Source: Cytidiella melzeri (lineage: Eukaryota; Basidiomycota; Agaricomycetes; Polyporales; Irpicaceae). Taken from it: 64,000 nucleotides of DNA. Positions within the stretch are counted from its first letter, which is position 1; each line of letters begins with the position of its first letter. The notes beneath the pieces were generated by a model. The model was not told where the DNA came from, did not search any database, and saw nothing but the letters and a program-made list of their open reading frames with translations. The position numbers and the translations under genes were made by a program. Positions 37,825 through 49,555 of this stretch are shown piece by piece. The DNA is taken from the NCBI GenBank assembly GCA_022592445.1, contig JABYQR010000197.1:1-64000 (forward strand), given 5' to 3'.

Positions 37825-38847
37825 TTAGCCGTGCCCTCCTCTACCCTGCTGGCGGAACTCTGCATAAGCCATATTTTGCTCCACTGTCGGCGGTTGTGGA
37901 GGTTCAGGAGATACGGTGGCCGTGTCAACTAGAATGGTAGACGCCTGAGGTGGACCAGGCGCAGATTGAGGCGAGGAAGGTCGAGATGAGGGAACTTCGT
38001 AATCCATATCGCTGTCGGACGAAGTGCTGCCTTGAGATTGCTCCCCAACGATGTAGAACTTGCCCTCGCTGTGAGTCCGTACTAGACTGGCGTAGTACTC
38101 TTGTAGAACTTCCCGAGTGCACTGGTGTGATGAAAGCCGATTTCAGGGACGACGGCGAAGCAAAAGTGCATGAGCTGGTTTACCACAAGCGACCAGTCTA
38201 TCATGCGGAGGAACTCGCGCTCTAGCATGTTCAGCTCGCCGACCGGAATGCCGCCCACTTTAGCGTACAGATTGTTAGTTGAAAAGGCGTCGCATAGGGC
38301 CTTGCTTGAGACGGCGATGGATGTGATGATGAATCGATGACAGGTCAGAGAGGAGAGCGTGAACGTTGGGATTCGAGTACAGATTTGGTCGATGTAGTGC
38401 AGAGTGATGAGCAGGCAAACCCTCTGAACAACCAGTCATTTTCAATATTGGTGATCATGACAGAGAATTACTACACACCTCCGCCCTGGTAAATTGTACT
38501 ATACGGCGAAGATAGTCCAGAATAGATATTCCCGGAGCTGAGCGGGAATGGAATCGAGTGACGGCTTCACTGTGCCAATGTAAAATGCAATTCAGATTGT
38601 GAGCAGGTGTGGAACTATGCTACCTGGAAGATGTAGTTTGTGCGCACGGTGATAGAGGTATCCTGTCGTTATGAGTTACAAGGCGTTCCAGCATGTCAGC
38701 TGAAGGCGTGTATAACGTCGAAGAAAAATCAGGAAATCAAGGCAACAGAGGGATCAGTGCCGTGAACGCACCGACGAGTTGCACGAGAATGTCGACATCG
38801 ACGTCCTCGAAGCTCTCCGGCAATCTGACCCTCTCTGGTTGTTCCAT
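37825..38847 (-). CDS. Pho80-type cyclin
   Basis: Pho80/Pcl cyclins bind Pho85-type kinases and control phosphate response and related processes. Spliced exons read MEQPERVRLPESFEDVDVDI, then ADMLERLVTHNDRIPLSP, then EAVTRFHSRSAPGISILDYL. They continue with the hallmark helices RVCLLITLHYIDQICTR, LTCHRFIITSIAVSSKALCD, NNLYAKVGGIPVGELNMLER and EFLRMIDWSL. After an intron the fold ends with CTREVLQEYYASLVRTH and GKFYIV. A Ser/Pro-rich tail follows. The ATG at 38847 is the first good Met in frame. An upstream exon (a frame starting at 39065, MELYSVLQAK) is possible but lacks a clear donor. At least five introns. Divergent from the L12 gene. Confidence 0.88.
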
Positions 38848-39191
38848 GCACCCATCGCCGTCGACAAAGCTCGTTAATAGACGGTGTTGACGGGCACAAG
38901 CACCTCCTCGGCCAGCAGAGTCAATGTACAGCACAGAAGAACTTAGAACAGTGACTCTCCAGATTTCCAGCTCAAGTCACCCACGGCCCGGGTAGCCGCA
39001 ATCGTCACGCTAGTCACATCACATATGATGGGCGCTTTCGCTTGAAGGACGCTGTACAGTTCCATCAGCGCGGTCTGAACTTTATTTTGGCTATGCCACG
39101 CTCAGACTGCTGACATAATACACTCACCCAGATTCTGTAGAATACCGACCCGACCGCCCTTACCGTCGACTCTCCTCACCCTCCTTTCGCC
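38848..39191. promoter_or_regulatory. Divergent promoter between the cyclin and L12 genes
   Basis: About 340 nt between start codons. Pyrimidine-rich DNA just before 39192 fits a ribosomal protein gene leader. Confidence 0.45.
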
Positions 39192-39872
39192 ATGGCCCCG
39201 AAACTCGTGCGTTTATGCTCCCAGTGTGTCGAAGAGATGGCTTTGCTAACACGATTTATACTCGATAGGACCCTAATGAAATCAAGATCATCTACCTGAG
39301 AGCAACTGGAGGTGAAGTTGGTGCATCCTCTGCTCTTGCACCTAAAATTGGTCCTCTGGGTCTGGTACGTGCTGCAACTAGATGACAAGGAACACACGAG
39401 CGCAGACTAATTTGCCTGACTCTACATGGAATAGTCACCGAAGAAGGTCGGTGAAGATATCGCAAAGGCTACTGGCGCATGGAAGGGTCTGCGTGTGACT
39501 GTCCAGCTCACGATTCAAAACCGTCAAGCCAAGGTTGACGTTGTACCTTCCGCATCCTCTCTTGTCATCAAGGCTCTCAAGGGTGTGTAATCATCATGTC
39601 ACTTGCGATCGTGCTGTGCTGACACTGTTGCAGAGCCCCCACGCGACCGCAAGAAGGAGAAGAACATCAAGCACAGCGGCAACGTCACCCTCGATGAGAT
39701 ATTCGACATTGCGCGCACGATGCGATCAAAATCCCTCGCAAAGACCCTGGCCAACGGTGCCAAGGAGATCCTGGGGACAGCGCAGAGCGTAGGCTGCACC
39801 GTCGACGGCAAGCCGCCTCACGACATCATCGACGCCATCAACTCTGGCGAGATTGAGGTGCCAGAAGAGTAG
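39192..39872 (+). CDS. RPL12: 60S ribosomal protein L12 (uL11)
   Basis: uL11 forms the base of the ribosomal stalk with L10/P0 and contacts the GTPase-associated centre. Four exons: MAPKL, then [20 protein letters not shown] to IGPLGL, then [20 protein letters not shown] to IKALK, then [17 protein letters not shown] to the end EIEVPEE. The GPLGL loop and the C-terminal signature [15 protein letters not shown] are diagnostic. Length is that of the family. The frequent intron use and pyrimidine-rich leader are usual for basidiomycete ribosomal protein genes. Confidence 0.97.
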
Positions 39873-40160
39873 AAGATGGATGTAGGGCTGGCTATGTTCA
39901 TTTGTTGTATTTCATTCATGACCATCATACTTACTCTACTTGGCACATCATGATCGCATTCGCTCTTGCACTGTAAGAATAGGACAATGGTATGATTGCA
40001 AGCTACCTATTGTCCCTGTTCATGACGGCAAACGGAGGGGCTGACCTGAGATTCTCTCATTGGTGAGTGCTCATCGCACCACAAATGTAGTCGACCTCCG
40101 AGACCGCGCTGTTATTGGATGGCCTTGATGACGCTGCTGAAGGACACAGAATATCTAGGT

Positions 40161-40813
40161 CTACACTACAGACGTGCGAGCCCCCGCCATACGGTCTGCT
40201 ACCTATATACGCAACGATTGGCGTTCAGCATGGGTATGGCTAAGCAAAAACGTATACGCACGTCACGAATATATGGTAGCTGCAGCAGGTTGCCAATGAA
40301 AGGCAATTGTCGTAGGAATGTCAGGATGACCGGGAAGAAGTCCCTACAAACGTTCAAACAGCTTAGAGTAAGACAGAGGACGAGCATAGCTCAACATACC
40401 CGAAGAGGTTCAGGAAACCAAACGTCTCGACTATGACCCCAATGAACGGCCACTTCAAGAACACCAGCAATATCCCACCAATGAAGCATGCCGTTCCTCG
40501 CAATTTCTGTTTCCGCGCAAAGAAGTAAAAGGTCTTTTGCGGTCCAATGATCAGCGTGAGGCCAGATAGGAATAGCAGCTGCAGACAGAAATAGTTGTGC
40601 GTGAAGTGTGCGGCACAGAGACAGCTGTGTGGACGTACGTTTCCCAAAGCGAGCAGCGCGCCGTCAAAGAACAGCATTACGCCCAACAGCATAAATACGC
40701 CTCCGAACGTTGTCAGAGCCACGCCAATCTCTAGGAGAAATCACCGCCGTGTTCAGTGCTATTGCAATATTGTCGCCGTGTATGAACTGACTTTGAGCAT
40801 CTGTGAGCCACAT
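40161..40813 (-). CDS. GOT1: Golgi transport protein Got1
   Basis: Got1 is a small four-helix membrane protein of the early secretory pathway that supports ER-Golgi vesicle traffic. Exons read MWLTDAQKIGVALTTFGGVF, then MLLGVMLFFDGALLALGN, then LLFLSGLTLIIGPQKTFYFF with KLRGTACFIGG, then FLKWPFIGVIVETFGFLNLF. After another intron DFFPVILTFLRQLPFIGN and PYIRD follow, and the last exon gives VADRMAGARTSVV. The final intron (near 40208-40265) avoids a longer unlikely tail. Length and helix layout match the family. Confidence 0.93.
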
Positions 40814-41087
40814 TGTGAGATTCTTCCTCAGATTCTTAACGAGATTATATCGTGGTGGTAGCCCTTAGGGTTGTTGGACAGCTAGCGAATGTTCCTGTAC
40901 CCTGTACCGAGCTATGTTTTGGTGTGGATGTGGTGGAAGTACGTGTCAAGGTCAGTGTGAGTTAGCGCCATGAGAGCCTGTGCTGAAACCGTTGCGATTT
41001 ACGTATGGGTACGGTGCATCACATACTTCCTCTCAATGTGAACATGACCAAGAGAAATGGGTATATATCTCATCTATACAAGAATGG

Positions 41088-42239
41088 TTAAATTTTCACT
41101 CTCGTCCGCCAAGCTCCATCTAATCGATCCAACAAGGCCTGCACCTCCCTCACAGCAGTTTTCCGCTCCTTCCTCGCCTCTTCCCACTCACCCTCCGCGT
41201 TCAAGGCATCCAGTCGCAGCAAACTCTGCAGCAGCAGCTCGCCCAGCCGCGCATGTTCTAGCTTCAGATCTATCTGCTTTCCGGACTTCGCCCGCAGCGG
41301 CGCTGGTGTTGCTCCAGGTTGTGGGTGTGGTGCTGAGGATGTCGTAGTGGGAGGAGCATCAAGAGTAGCGAGGAACTCGTCGACATCTGGTTGGAGCGTC
41401 TTTCGAACTGTATCCAGCTCGTTGCGGATGACAGTGATCATGCTATCTTGAGTCGGTCGTTCTGGTACAGTCTTTGCTGAAGGTACTAAGTTTTCGCCTC
41501 CCCCTATGAGCGCAATTTTGGACTTGTCACTGATCCCGTATGCGGAAACTATGGAAGAGAGTTAGCGGATGGCTATGACGCAGTGAGAAGACAGGTGATT
41601 CTGTCGCAGCAGGCATACGGGGGCACGTAGGAACAGCGTGTACCGTACGACATGGGAAGTTTGAATGCAATGGAACATGGAAGGAATTGCTGGAGTGATC
41701 GTGAATAGAGAACATTGTGGAACAACACATGGTGATCGGAGAAGCATAAAACGACACATGGGGATACAGGATACTACTCACTAGGCGCATTATCGTCTTT
41801 CATGACCGCTCCGGCGTGCACGAGTTTGAAGGAGCGCACTGGAAGCTGCGTGTAGTCCGCGAGCACCTGGCGAATGGCTCCGAGTTTTGTATCGGGTGGA
41901 GGGAGAGGAAAGGTGAGCCTTCAGCCATCGATTGAGGTGTGCAGAGTCCGAACGGAACCAGAGATGCAAAAACACGAAACGGATGGTCAGTTGACTCGCG
42001 GGTGTATGAGACAGCAGGAACGACGAGCTGCGGTACAAGAGGGAAGCTCACCTCTCCTTGCCCCATTTGACGACATAGCTCATTCTTCTCTTTCGGATCT
42101 CACTGTAAATGACACCGAGTAGAAATAAGACGGCTGGGACGGCTGTGTAGTGGAGCTGTGAGTATGAGCTGTTGGGAGCATTGTAATGAAACATACCGTA
42201 CTGGAAGGGCGAACTGGTGGCCCAAGCTGGGAGCTGCAT
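41088..42239 (-). CDS. Membrane-anchored BAG-domain Hsp70 cochaperone (Snl1-like)
   Basis: BAG domains stimulate nucleotide release from Hsp70; yeast Snl1 does this at the ER and nuclear envelope. The N-terminal exon begins MQLPAWATSSPFQYG and contains one membrane segment (YTAVPAVLFLLGVIYSEI) followed by basic residues. The next exon (TFPLPPPDTKLGAIRQVLAD to VHAGAVMKDDNAP) plus SAYGISDKSKIALIG looks like a ubiquitin-like fold. The BAG domain is at the C-terminus (DSMITVIRNELDTVRKTLQP, RLGELLLQSLLRLDAL, EWEEARKERKTAVREVQALL). The order membrane segment, ubiquitin-like, BAG combines Snl1 and BAG1 traits. Three introns. Confidence 0.85.
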
Positions 42240-42602
42240 GCACGGACGCTATGTAACAGTTGCTACTCACAGGCACGCCACAGCTGGCTTTGGATGGAGC
42301 ACAAAATTGAGGGTCACAACTCAGGATGGCGCCGTGCGGGTCCTGCCCGTTTCTTATCTTTATACTTACCTGCATACAAACAGAGTTGTAACTCTTATTA
42401 GAGCAGACTACAACCGGTTTGTTACCGAAGCTTTATAAAACGGAGCAGCCAAGGCCCGCTTTTACGGCCACAATTGATGTCATAGCCTATTTCTAATCTG
42501 TACCACCAAAATCTCCTTTCCCTCCCACTCTCAACCGTCGGCTCACTCCCTTCATCCAACGCCCCCGACACAGGATTGTTGCCGTCGCCGTCGTTGAACG
42601 AG
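42240..42602. promoter_or_regulatory. Divergent promoter between the BAG and MAPKK genes
   Basis: About 360 nt. No distinct element besides AT-rich tracts around 42420-42500. Confidence 0.4.
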
Positions 42603-44479
42603 ATGCCTCAAGTCTCCTCACCCTCCGATGCTGGCTTCCCGCGCCAGCCCATCACCCGAAACACTACGGCCCCTGCTAGGTCAACAGTGGCAGGATTGCT
42701 CGCCAACCGAAAGCCGATGGCATCCACGCCCATACCTCCTTCATTGCAGGCCAAAATGGATGCTGTATGCCCTTTCTCTACTTCATAATTTACTGCTGTA
42801 TCTCATCTTTGTGATCGCGAATCAGATGGTCGCGCGAAGTGCGCAGTCTCAACAAGCAGAAAATCCAGTCGACGCCGCCGCAAAGGCTATGGGAAGGATG
42901 AGCATGGGGCCACCACACCCTGCGCTTAGGTCTGCTGCATCGGCACCCTCGGGTAGGGGCTTGAGTATGGGTGGATTGGCAGCCCGAAGAGCAGGCGCGC
43001 AGGCCCCCAAACTGCATGTCAAAGACATCTCAAAAGACATGCCGCTACATCTACCCCCGGGTGGTGGCCCAAGTGGCGCTGGGCTTGGTGTAGGACGACC
43101 ACAAATGGATGACGGTCCTCGGAGGTCACCACAAGCAAACTGGGGTGGCACACCGTTTGCGAACTTCGGCAAAATCGTGTATGTTTGCATTGCATGTCCA
43201 ATTCACCCTCAACCTTATATCATTTTCAGCGATCCATCAGGTGCGTTGAACTTTGCCGGAAAGGCCGTTTTGCATGCCAAGGGCGTCGATTTCTCGAATG
43301 GATCGTCGTTCGCGATCAACATGAGTCAGCTGCAGCTTGAAGAGGAGCTTGGGCGAGGGAATTATGGCACGGTCAAAAGGGTTCTGCACAAGCCGACTAA
43401 AGTGCATATGGCGATGAAGGCGAGTGGCCTTCTACTTTCCAGCTAGTATTTGCTCATCTGTCTACAGGAAATCCGCCTTGAGTTGGAAGACGCGAAGTTG
43501 GACGCTATCATCATGGAACTAGATATCTTGCACCGAGCGGCTGCACCAGAAATAGTAGACTTCTATGGGGCCTTTTTCATCGAATCGTAAGCTTCCCCCA
43601 TATCTTTGTGTTCATTTTCTTACCGCTCTTCAGCTGCGTTTATTATTGTATGGAATACATGGACGCAGGGTCTCTCGATAAACTCGAGGGTGATGGCATA
43701 CGAGAAGACGTCCTCGGTCGTATCACAGGCAGCATGGTCCGTGGCTTGAGGTTCTTGAAAGACAAAATGCAAATCATCCACCGCGGTATGTCTTTTTCCT
43801 ACACTGATTGAAACGCGTGCTCAAGGTTTATGCCCAGATGTTAAACCGACAAATGTGCTAGTTAACAAGAAAGGCGAAGTGAAGCTTTGTGACTTCGGAG
43901 TATCCGGGCAGTTGGAGAAGTCCTTGGCAAAGACAAATATCGGGTGCCAGAGCTATATGGCGGTAAGCTTTGGCAGGTTGATCGGTAAACTCGTCCCGAC
44001 TAACTCACATGATTAAGCCTGAGCGCATACGGGGCGAATCGCAGAATAACATTGGAACGTACACGGTGTCGTCGGACGTGTGGTCTTTGGGATTGTCTAT
44101 GATCGAAATGGCATTGGGTCGTTACCCATATCCGCCTACAAGCTACGAGAATGTCTTCGCACAGCTAAGTGCTATTGTGCATGGCGATCCTCCGGAGCTC
44201 CCAGAGGAGGGTTATTCGGACGATGCCAGGGATTTCGTCGCTCGATGCCTTCACCGACTTCCGGAGATGAGAGCAACATATGCCGAGCTCTTGGTATGCC
44301 TGCCTTCACAATTTATGAAGTCCTTCCGTTAACCAGTGTCTTCGTTCGTTTGTCAGGAACATCCTTTCCTTATAGCAGACAGTGAGAGAGAAGTAGATAT
44401 GGTTGGCTGGGTTGCAAGCGCAGTGGAATTCCGCGATAACAAGCAGCATCAAGCACAAACTGCATCTCAGGAACAGTGA
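42603..44479 (+). CDS. PBS2: MAP kinase kinase, Pbs2 type (HOG pathway)
   Basis: Pbs2 activates the Hog1 MAP kinase in osmotic and general stress. The start at 42603 gives MPQVSSPSDAGFPRQP. A long N-terminal region rich in Pro, Gly and Ser (RSAQSQQAENPVDAAAKAMG) precedes the kinase domain. The kinase has LEEELGRGNYGTVKRVLHKP, the lysine in MAMKEIRLELED, the catalytic HRDVKPTNVL assembled across an intron near 43785-43836, DFGVSGQLEKSLAKT and GCQSYMAPERI. The Ser and Thr of SLAKT are the usual MAPKKK sites. It ends EFRDNKQHQAQTASQEQ. Several short introns (for example 42768-42826, 43180-43230, 43585-43633). Confidence 0.93.
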
Positions 44480-45366
44480 TGACACGTCCAGTTGCTTCAC
44501 CGCTGGTCCAATGTTGGTCGCATATCCGCATATAATCTGTCTATGAACTCGCAAACAGCTCCCAGAACCTATATATCCGCGTCGATCTCATTCTTTAATG
44601 ATCCCCTCCACCACCCGAATCATTCCTACCCCTCGAAGCCCGGGTCCACTGTCGATGTATCCTTTCAGCTCCATGTTTTTCCCAAGAGCATACCATAACA
44701 CAAAGTGGCTAAGGTTGTGGGGGCCATCTCCGATACATACACGGAAGTCGGATGATACCTCTCGTTGCAAGCCTCTCGTCTGGAGTTGACGTATTCGGCA
44801 AGCCCGCTGGCAATTAAACGGTCCTCCCGAACTCGATGCGCGAAGTAATCTGGAACAGTGCGCGGACACCATCAAGTGCATTCACTGATGATACTTGACC
44901 TCACTCAGGTGGTCATGCGTGCTACAGCTGGACTGTATCATTCACGAGCACCTTGACTCTAGCTTTCACAGTACGATAGAATCAACCATTCGTTCCGCCG
45001 TATACTAGAACTATGTGTTATATCTTGTTATCTTGTTTGTCTGCTCGCATTGCTTTCAACTACGCGCACCCATGTATGTTTCCACTTTAGCCAACATTCT
45101 GCACCTCAAGACCTCACATGTATTATTTTGCATCTTGTCGAGTTTACTGTATGCGTGTCAGTTGTAATTTGGACCTAATGGTCGTCATATATACGCAGCA
45201 CAGACGTGGCCCACCCCTGCTAAACATTATGCATGATAAGGTTCGGGTTTTGATAGATAAAATGAGTTGGTATTCAAGCGCTCATAGCACTGCAGAATCG
45301 CCGGCTCGTCTCCGTTTGACCAACAATCTTTGACTTCATACGCCGACGACTTCAGCGAGCAAACCC
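44480..45366. other. Intergenic, no gene recognised
   Basis: A minus-strand frame (44588-44881) ends with a protein-like stretch (HFVLWYALGKNMELKGYIDS) but has no domain and no supporting upstream exon. The rest is AT-rich promoter-like DNA. Confidence 0.4.
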
Positions 45367-48300
45367 ATGGATTATCTGAGGACTTTGGGCTCTGCAGCCG
45401 TTTCCTCGCTGGTGCAGAAATCTGGTCTCAATTTACCATTTTCTCTGGGTCCCAAAGTCACGTCTTTTGAGGGCAAGACCATCTGGTCATTACATGACGG
45501 GACTAAACGAGTGCGTTCAACAAATTTTTACCTCACATGTATACTATTGACCTGTATTACATAGGATGACGGAAGCCAGGTGTCTATATTCGAATTCGAC
45601 GCGAATCAGCCTGGAAAACGAGATTGGCTACCGCTTGCAAAGAACGCGGCTCGGAAGCTGCGCATTACTCGACATCCAGATGTCCTCAAATTTATCGACA
45701 GTGTTGAGACGGACGTGACTGTGTACATCATGACCGAGCGTGTGCGCCCGTTATCTCTCGCAATACAGGACTGGACCTCCAAAAGCGACAAAGCACGGGA
45801 GGACTGGCTATTGTGGGGTTTACACCGACTGTCGGTGAGCCACTTCCCGCATCCGTCCAAGGCTCTTACTGATACATTGCTTGACAGATAGCGCTATCAT
45901 TTGTGAACGATTCTTGTGCTTCGACTCATGGAAACCTGCGTACGGACTCGATTTTCATCTCCCCCTCCGGCGAGTGGAAGTTGGGAGGGTTTGAACTGCT
46001 GAGTAATCCCAAAGACGAGTCTGCCATCTTATATGTGCGTAGTTACCACGCCTGTAACATAGCATATTTTAGAATGAAAATCCCATTCTCTTCTAGACGT
46101 TAGGTATATTGCTACCGGACTCTGCCCTGATTGCATCCCCCGAGGTCAAGAAATCAGGGTACTCCACCCTCAAAGAGTAAGCCATGGGTACACGCCGTTG
46201 TCGTTGTCGTTCTATCATAACCTGAGTTCTAGTTTGAATGTTGCCGCCGCTGACGGCTATGCTCTCGGCCTTCTCATCCACGCTGTGTTTAACCCTACAC
46301 ATCCTATTCCTGCCACTGCTCAGCCGCCGCATTCTCCTCCAACGGCCTCTTCTCGAGGCTCTATTCCTCTTTCTTTGTTTCTTTCATTCAAGCGACTGGT
46401 CAATCCGAATGTCAAGGCTCGTCTTACACCGAAACAATTCCTAGACTTGGGCATGGCCGAGACTGAGGGAGAAGGTTCGGGGTTCTTTGCTAACAACAGC
46501 CTTGTGAAAGTATGCGCCGGCCTCGACAGCTTCAACATCGCCAGTGAAAGCGAGAAAAATACCCTTCTTCGGTATGTGCATTCCTATGGAGATATTGACT
46601 GGAATAACAATGCCCTCTCAGCACTCTCAAAGACTCCGCAGCGTCGTTTCCGACAGAGTTCGCATCACACCGTGTGCTGCCAGCTTTGGCTTCTGCTTTA
46701 GAATTTGGCGGGGCATCTGCACCTATCATTCTTCCCCTCGTTCTGCAGCTGGGACAGAACGTGTCCCCTCAAGATTATCCATCGGTCATACTTGTTCATT
46801 TGATCAAGCTATTTGCAAGTCCCGATCGTGGAGTACGTATGGCTCTACTGGATCAATTGTCTGAATATGCAGATAAATTGGATAAGAAGACCGTGTCTGA
46901 AAAGATCTGGCCAAACCTGGTACGCAATCAGTTTCGAGATGGCGTACGCCAGTCTGAAGTTAACTCCTTACAGCAAACTGGGTTCAATGATACAGTGCCA
47001 GTGATCCGAGAAGCCACTGTGAAGTCAATCACATTGCTCGCCGACAAAGTGAGGAATACAACAAGGTTCTCAGTGATACTTTTTAACCAGTGAACACAGT
47101 TCAACGAGCGCATTCTGAACAACGACCTCCTCCGCTTTCTTGCGAGGATGCAAGCCGACTCTGAGGCGTCCATCCGAACGAACACTTGCATCCTGATAGG
47201 ACGCATAGGCCCAACTCTCGGCTATCACACGAAACGCAAAGTTCTTGTTCCTGCTTTCACAAGGGCATTGAAGGATCCGTTCGTTCACTGCAGGGTTGCT
47301 GGGCTGATGTCACTCATGGCTACCACGGACTGTTTTGAGGTGGAAGAGCTGGCTACAAGGGTGATCCCGAACATGGTTTGCGCATTGATAGATTCAGAGA
47401 AGTAAGTCTTCGTATAATTTGGGCGCGAACTCTCATACTGAGCAAAGTTAAGGCTGGTTCGGGATCAGGGATTCAAGGCTATGCAACTGTTTGTCAAGAA
47501 GCTTGAAGACCATGCAGCTACTTTGGTGGGCATCCCTCACACATCCTTTCATTCGCGCGATCTTTGCTTAGCAGCATTCTGTTAGCCCGAGACCGCTCGC
47601 CCAGAAGGCGAAAATCCTCTATTAGGCGCTCTACCACCGTCAGCACCAGGTCAGAGCACCTTAGTAAACTCCGCTGCTGGTGCTGCTGGTGCTGCTGGTG
47701 CGCTGGCAGGTTGGGCAATATCATCATTGGGAAGAAAGGTATGTAAGCAGGCTTAAATATGTATTCTGTCGCTGAACATTCTCTGTCCACAGCTCACAGC
47801 TGGCGATCTGCAAAGCACTATGGGCGCAGTACCTCAAGCTGCATCATCGGATATAGACCTTCCCACGTCGGCTCCTCCCAACATTGCTCCCTCCAGTCAG
47901 GCGAAGTCGGCCGTACACCCTTCTCTTGGTTCCACACTTTCTACTCCAGATGTCAAGCCGAAATTCGTTGTTAACGGTTCAGCTGGTAAAGCCAAGGGCA
48001 TGCAACTTGGCGCTAGCAAAGTCCCTGCTGGCTTACACATAGCTGCTGGCTGGGCTGAAGAAGCAGCGGCAGAGGCGGAAGCAGAGGAGAGTGGACCCTC
48101 AAACCCCTGGGGCGGCGATGATCTCATGGATGTCAATGCAGATCAGGATGATTGGAGTGCGCCCCTTCACGCTCTCTAAAGGCCTAAAAACTGACTGGGC
48201 TGCAGGTGCTTTCGAAACAGCGCCAGTTGTTGCGGTGACAACGAGTCCACTGAATATGCACTCACACCTTCAAAGCACGCCTGCACAGCTCTCAACAGGT

Positions 48301-48671
48301 TTGTCTTGTAGGTCCCATGACAGACTGTACCACTTGCTGATTTGTGCCTGCGCAGCTTCGAGTGATTGGGGATCTACCCTATCGCCTCCAACGAGTAGGC
48401 GATCGACGCAATCCCACTTGTTACTGCCCCCAAGATCTGCTACGCCGTCCGATGCCGGTCGCGTAGAGTCAACACAGAGTAGAGATGCTTCTCCAACACC
48501 ACCGGCAGCTCAATTGACCAAGGAGGAGAAGGCGGCGGAGATGGCGAGACGCAAAGAAGAGCGTAAACAAGTGCGTTGTTTCCTTCATCTTTACGAGACA
48601 ATATCCGGTTTTAACTCCTTACCAAGCGTATTGCTGCATTAAAGGAACATAAGAAACAAGGGACCAAGTGA
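45367..48671 (+). CDS. Scy1-like pseudokinase (Cex1/SCYL1 family)
   Basis: SCYL1/Cex1 proteins bind COPI coats and tRNA-export factors at the Golgi and nuclear pore. The protein starts MDYLRTLGSAAVSSLVQKSG, as in the family. A kinase-like fold follows, but the catalytic loop reads STHGNLRTDSIFI (no HRD) and the metal motif reads KLGGFELLS (no DFG), so it should be inactive. The second half is a HEAT-repeat array (SVILVHLIKLFASPDRGVRM, DTVPVIREATVKSITLLADK, CRVAGLMSLMATTDCFEVEE, QGFKAMQLFVKKLEDHAATL). A Gly/Ala-rich run (AAGAAGAAGALAG) is encoded by a CTGGTGCTG-type repeat near 47670-47700. The tail holds NPWGGDDLMDVNADQDDWSAF and a basic C-terminal helix (KEERKQRIAALKEHKKQGTK) typical of SCYL1-type COPI binding. 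About twelve introns. Confidence 0.92.
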
Positions 48672-48764
48672 ACTGCGAAATGTTGTACATATACCCAACG
48701 CCTACTGATATACATGCACAACGTCAGTGAAGTAGCATAGTCGTGTGTGAGGCTGTCGCAGACT

Positions 48765-49243
48765 TTATGTTGACCGCTCCGCTGCTTGCAGCTCTTCTAT
48801 AGGAATGAGCACCAATCGCTCTCCTCCCGCTTCGCGTTCTTCGGACTCGGAAGAAGCTTTTTCGCGAGAGTGTACTGTGAAATACGGATGAGCATGGATG
48901 TACAGGCCACAAGTTGGTCAGAACGGGATCTTACAGTACAAATTCAGGATTCTGAACATATTTGGCCACTGCTCGAGCACCTGTCCATGCACTGAAGTAT
49001 ACAACACTTAATGCGATCGTAGCATGGTTATTCTCTGAGAGTCGCACCTATACCCGCCTCTGCCATGTTGTCAAAATCATCCGCGAGAGCCTCAATGCGT
49101 TTCAGGAACTGTAGACTTGCCCTCTCTAACGCGAGGACTTCCCTGAACTCCTTCTTTTTCTCGAGCAACTTGGCCGCAGCGGCGGCGTTCAACGCAGGGT
49201 TGGACAAGTGAGACTGACGTTGCGGTGCTAAGGACTGGCGCAT
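48765..49243 (-). CDS. DAD2: DASH/DAM1 complex subunit Dad2
   Basis: The DASH complex couples kinetochores to microtubules. Exon 1 codes for MRQSLAPQRQSHLSN, ALNAAAAAKLLEKKKEFREV, ASLQFLKRIEALADDFDNMA and EAGI. Exon 2 gives VHGQVLEQWPNMFRILNL and exon 3 LARKSSSESEERE, LVLIPIEELQAAERST. The order of helix, aspartate-rich loop and the Trp-containing helix is that of Dad2. The acceptor of intron 1 (CTTCAG near 48985) was preferred because it keeps the GQVLEQWP block in frame. Short length (about 115 residues) fits. Divergent from Med12. Confidence 0.82.
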
Positions 49244-49555
49244 GGCACATTAGCGAGTAGACGGTGCTCAGCGCAAGCACGATAATGAAGGCACGTTGGG
49301 TAAAGAAATGCAGTCACGGTGAGTAGTAGCGCAATGCGAGATCTAGTTAAACGCCCATGAGATCCCGCCCCTTACCTAATCAAGAACACCATCCCGCCTT
49401 CCGAGTCTGACACCGGCCACAGATACCACCAAATGTAGTCAGCGCATCCTCCATCTTTCTCTCAACTCTTCCAACCAACGCCTATCATCGGGCTCGCTGC
49501 GTTTCACTTGCATAGGCTCGCACTACACCGAACTCTCTTGCGTGACACACAGCGT
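49244..49555. promoter_or_regulatory. Divergent promoter between DAD2 and MED12
   Basis: About 310 nt between start codons. No distinct element was recognised. Confidence 0.4.
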
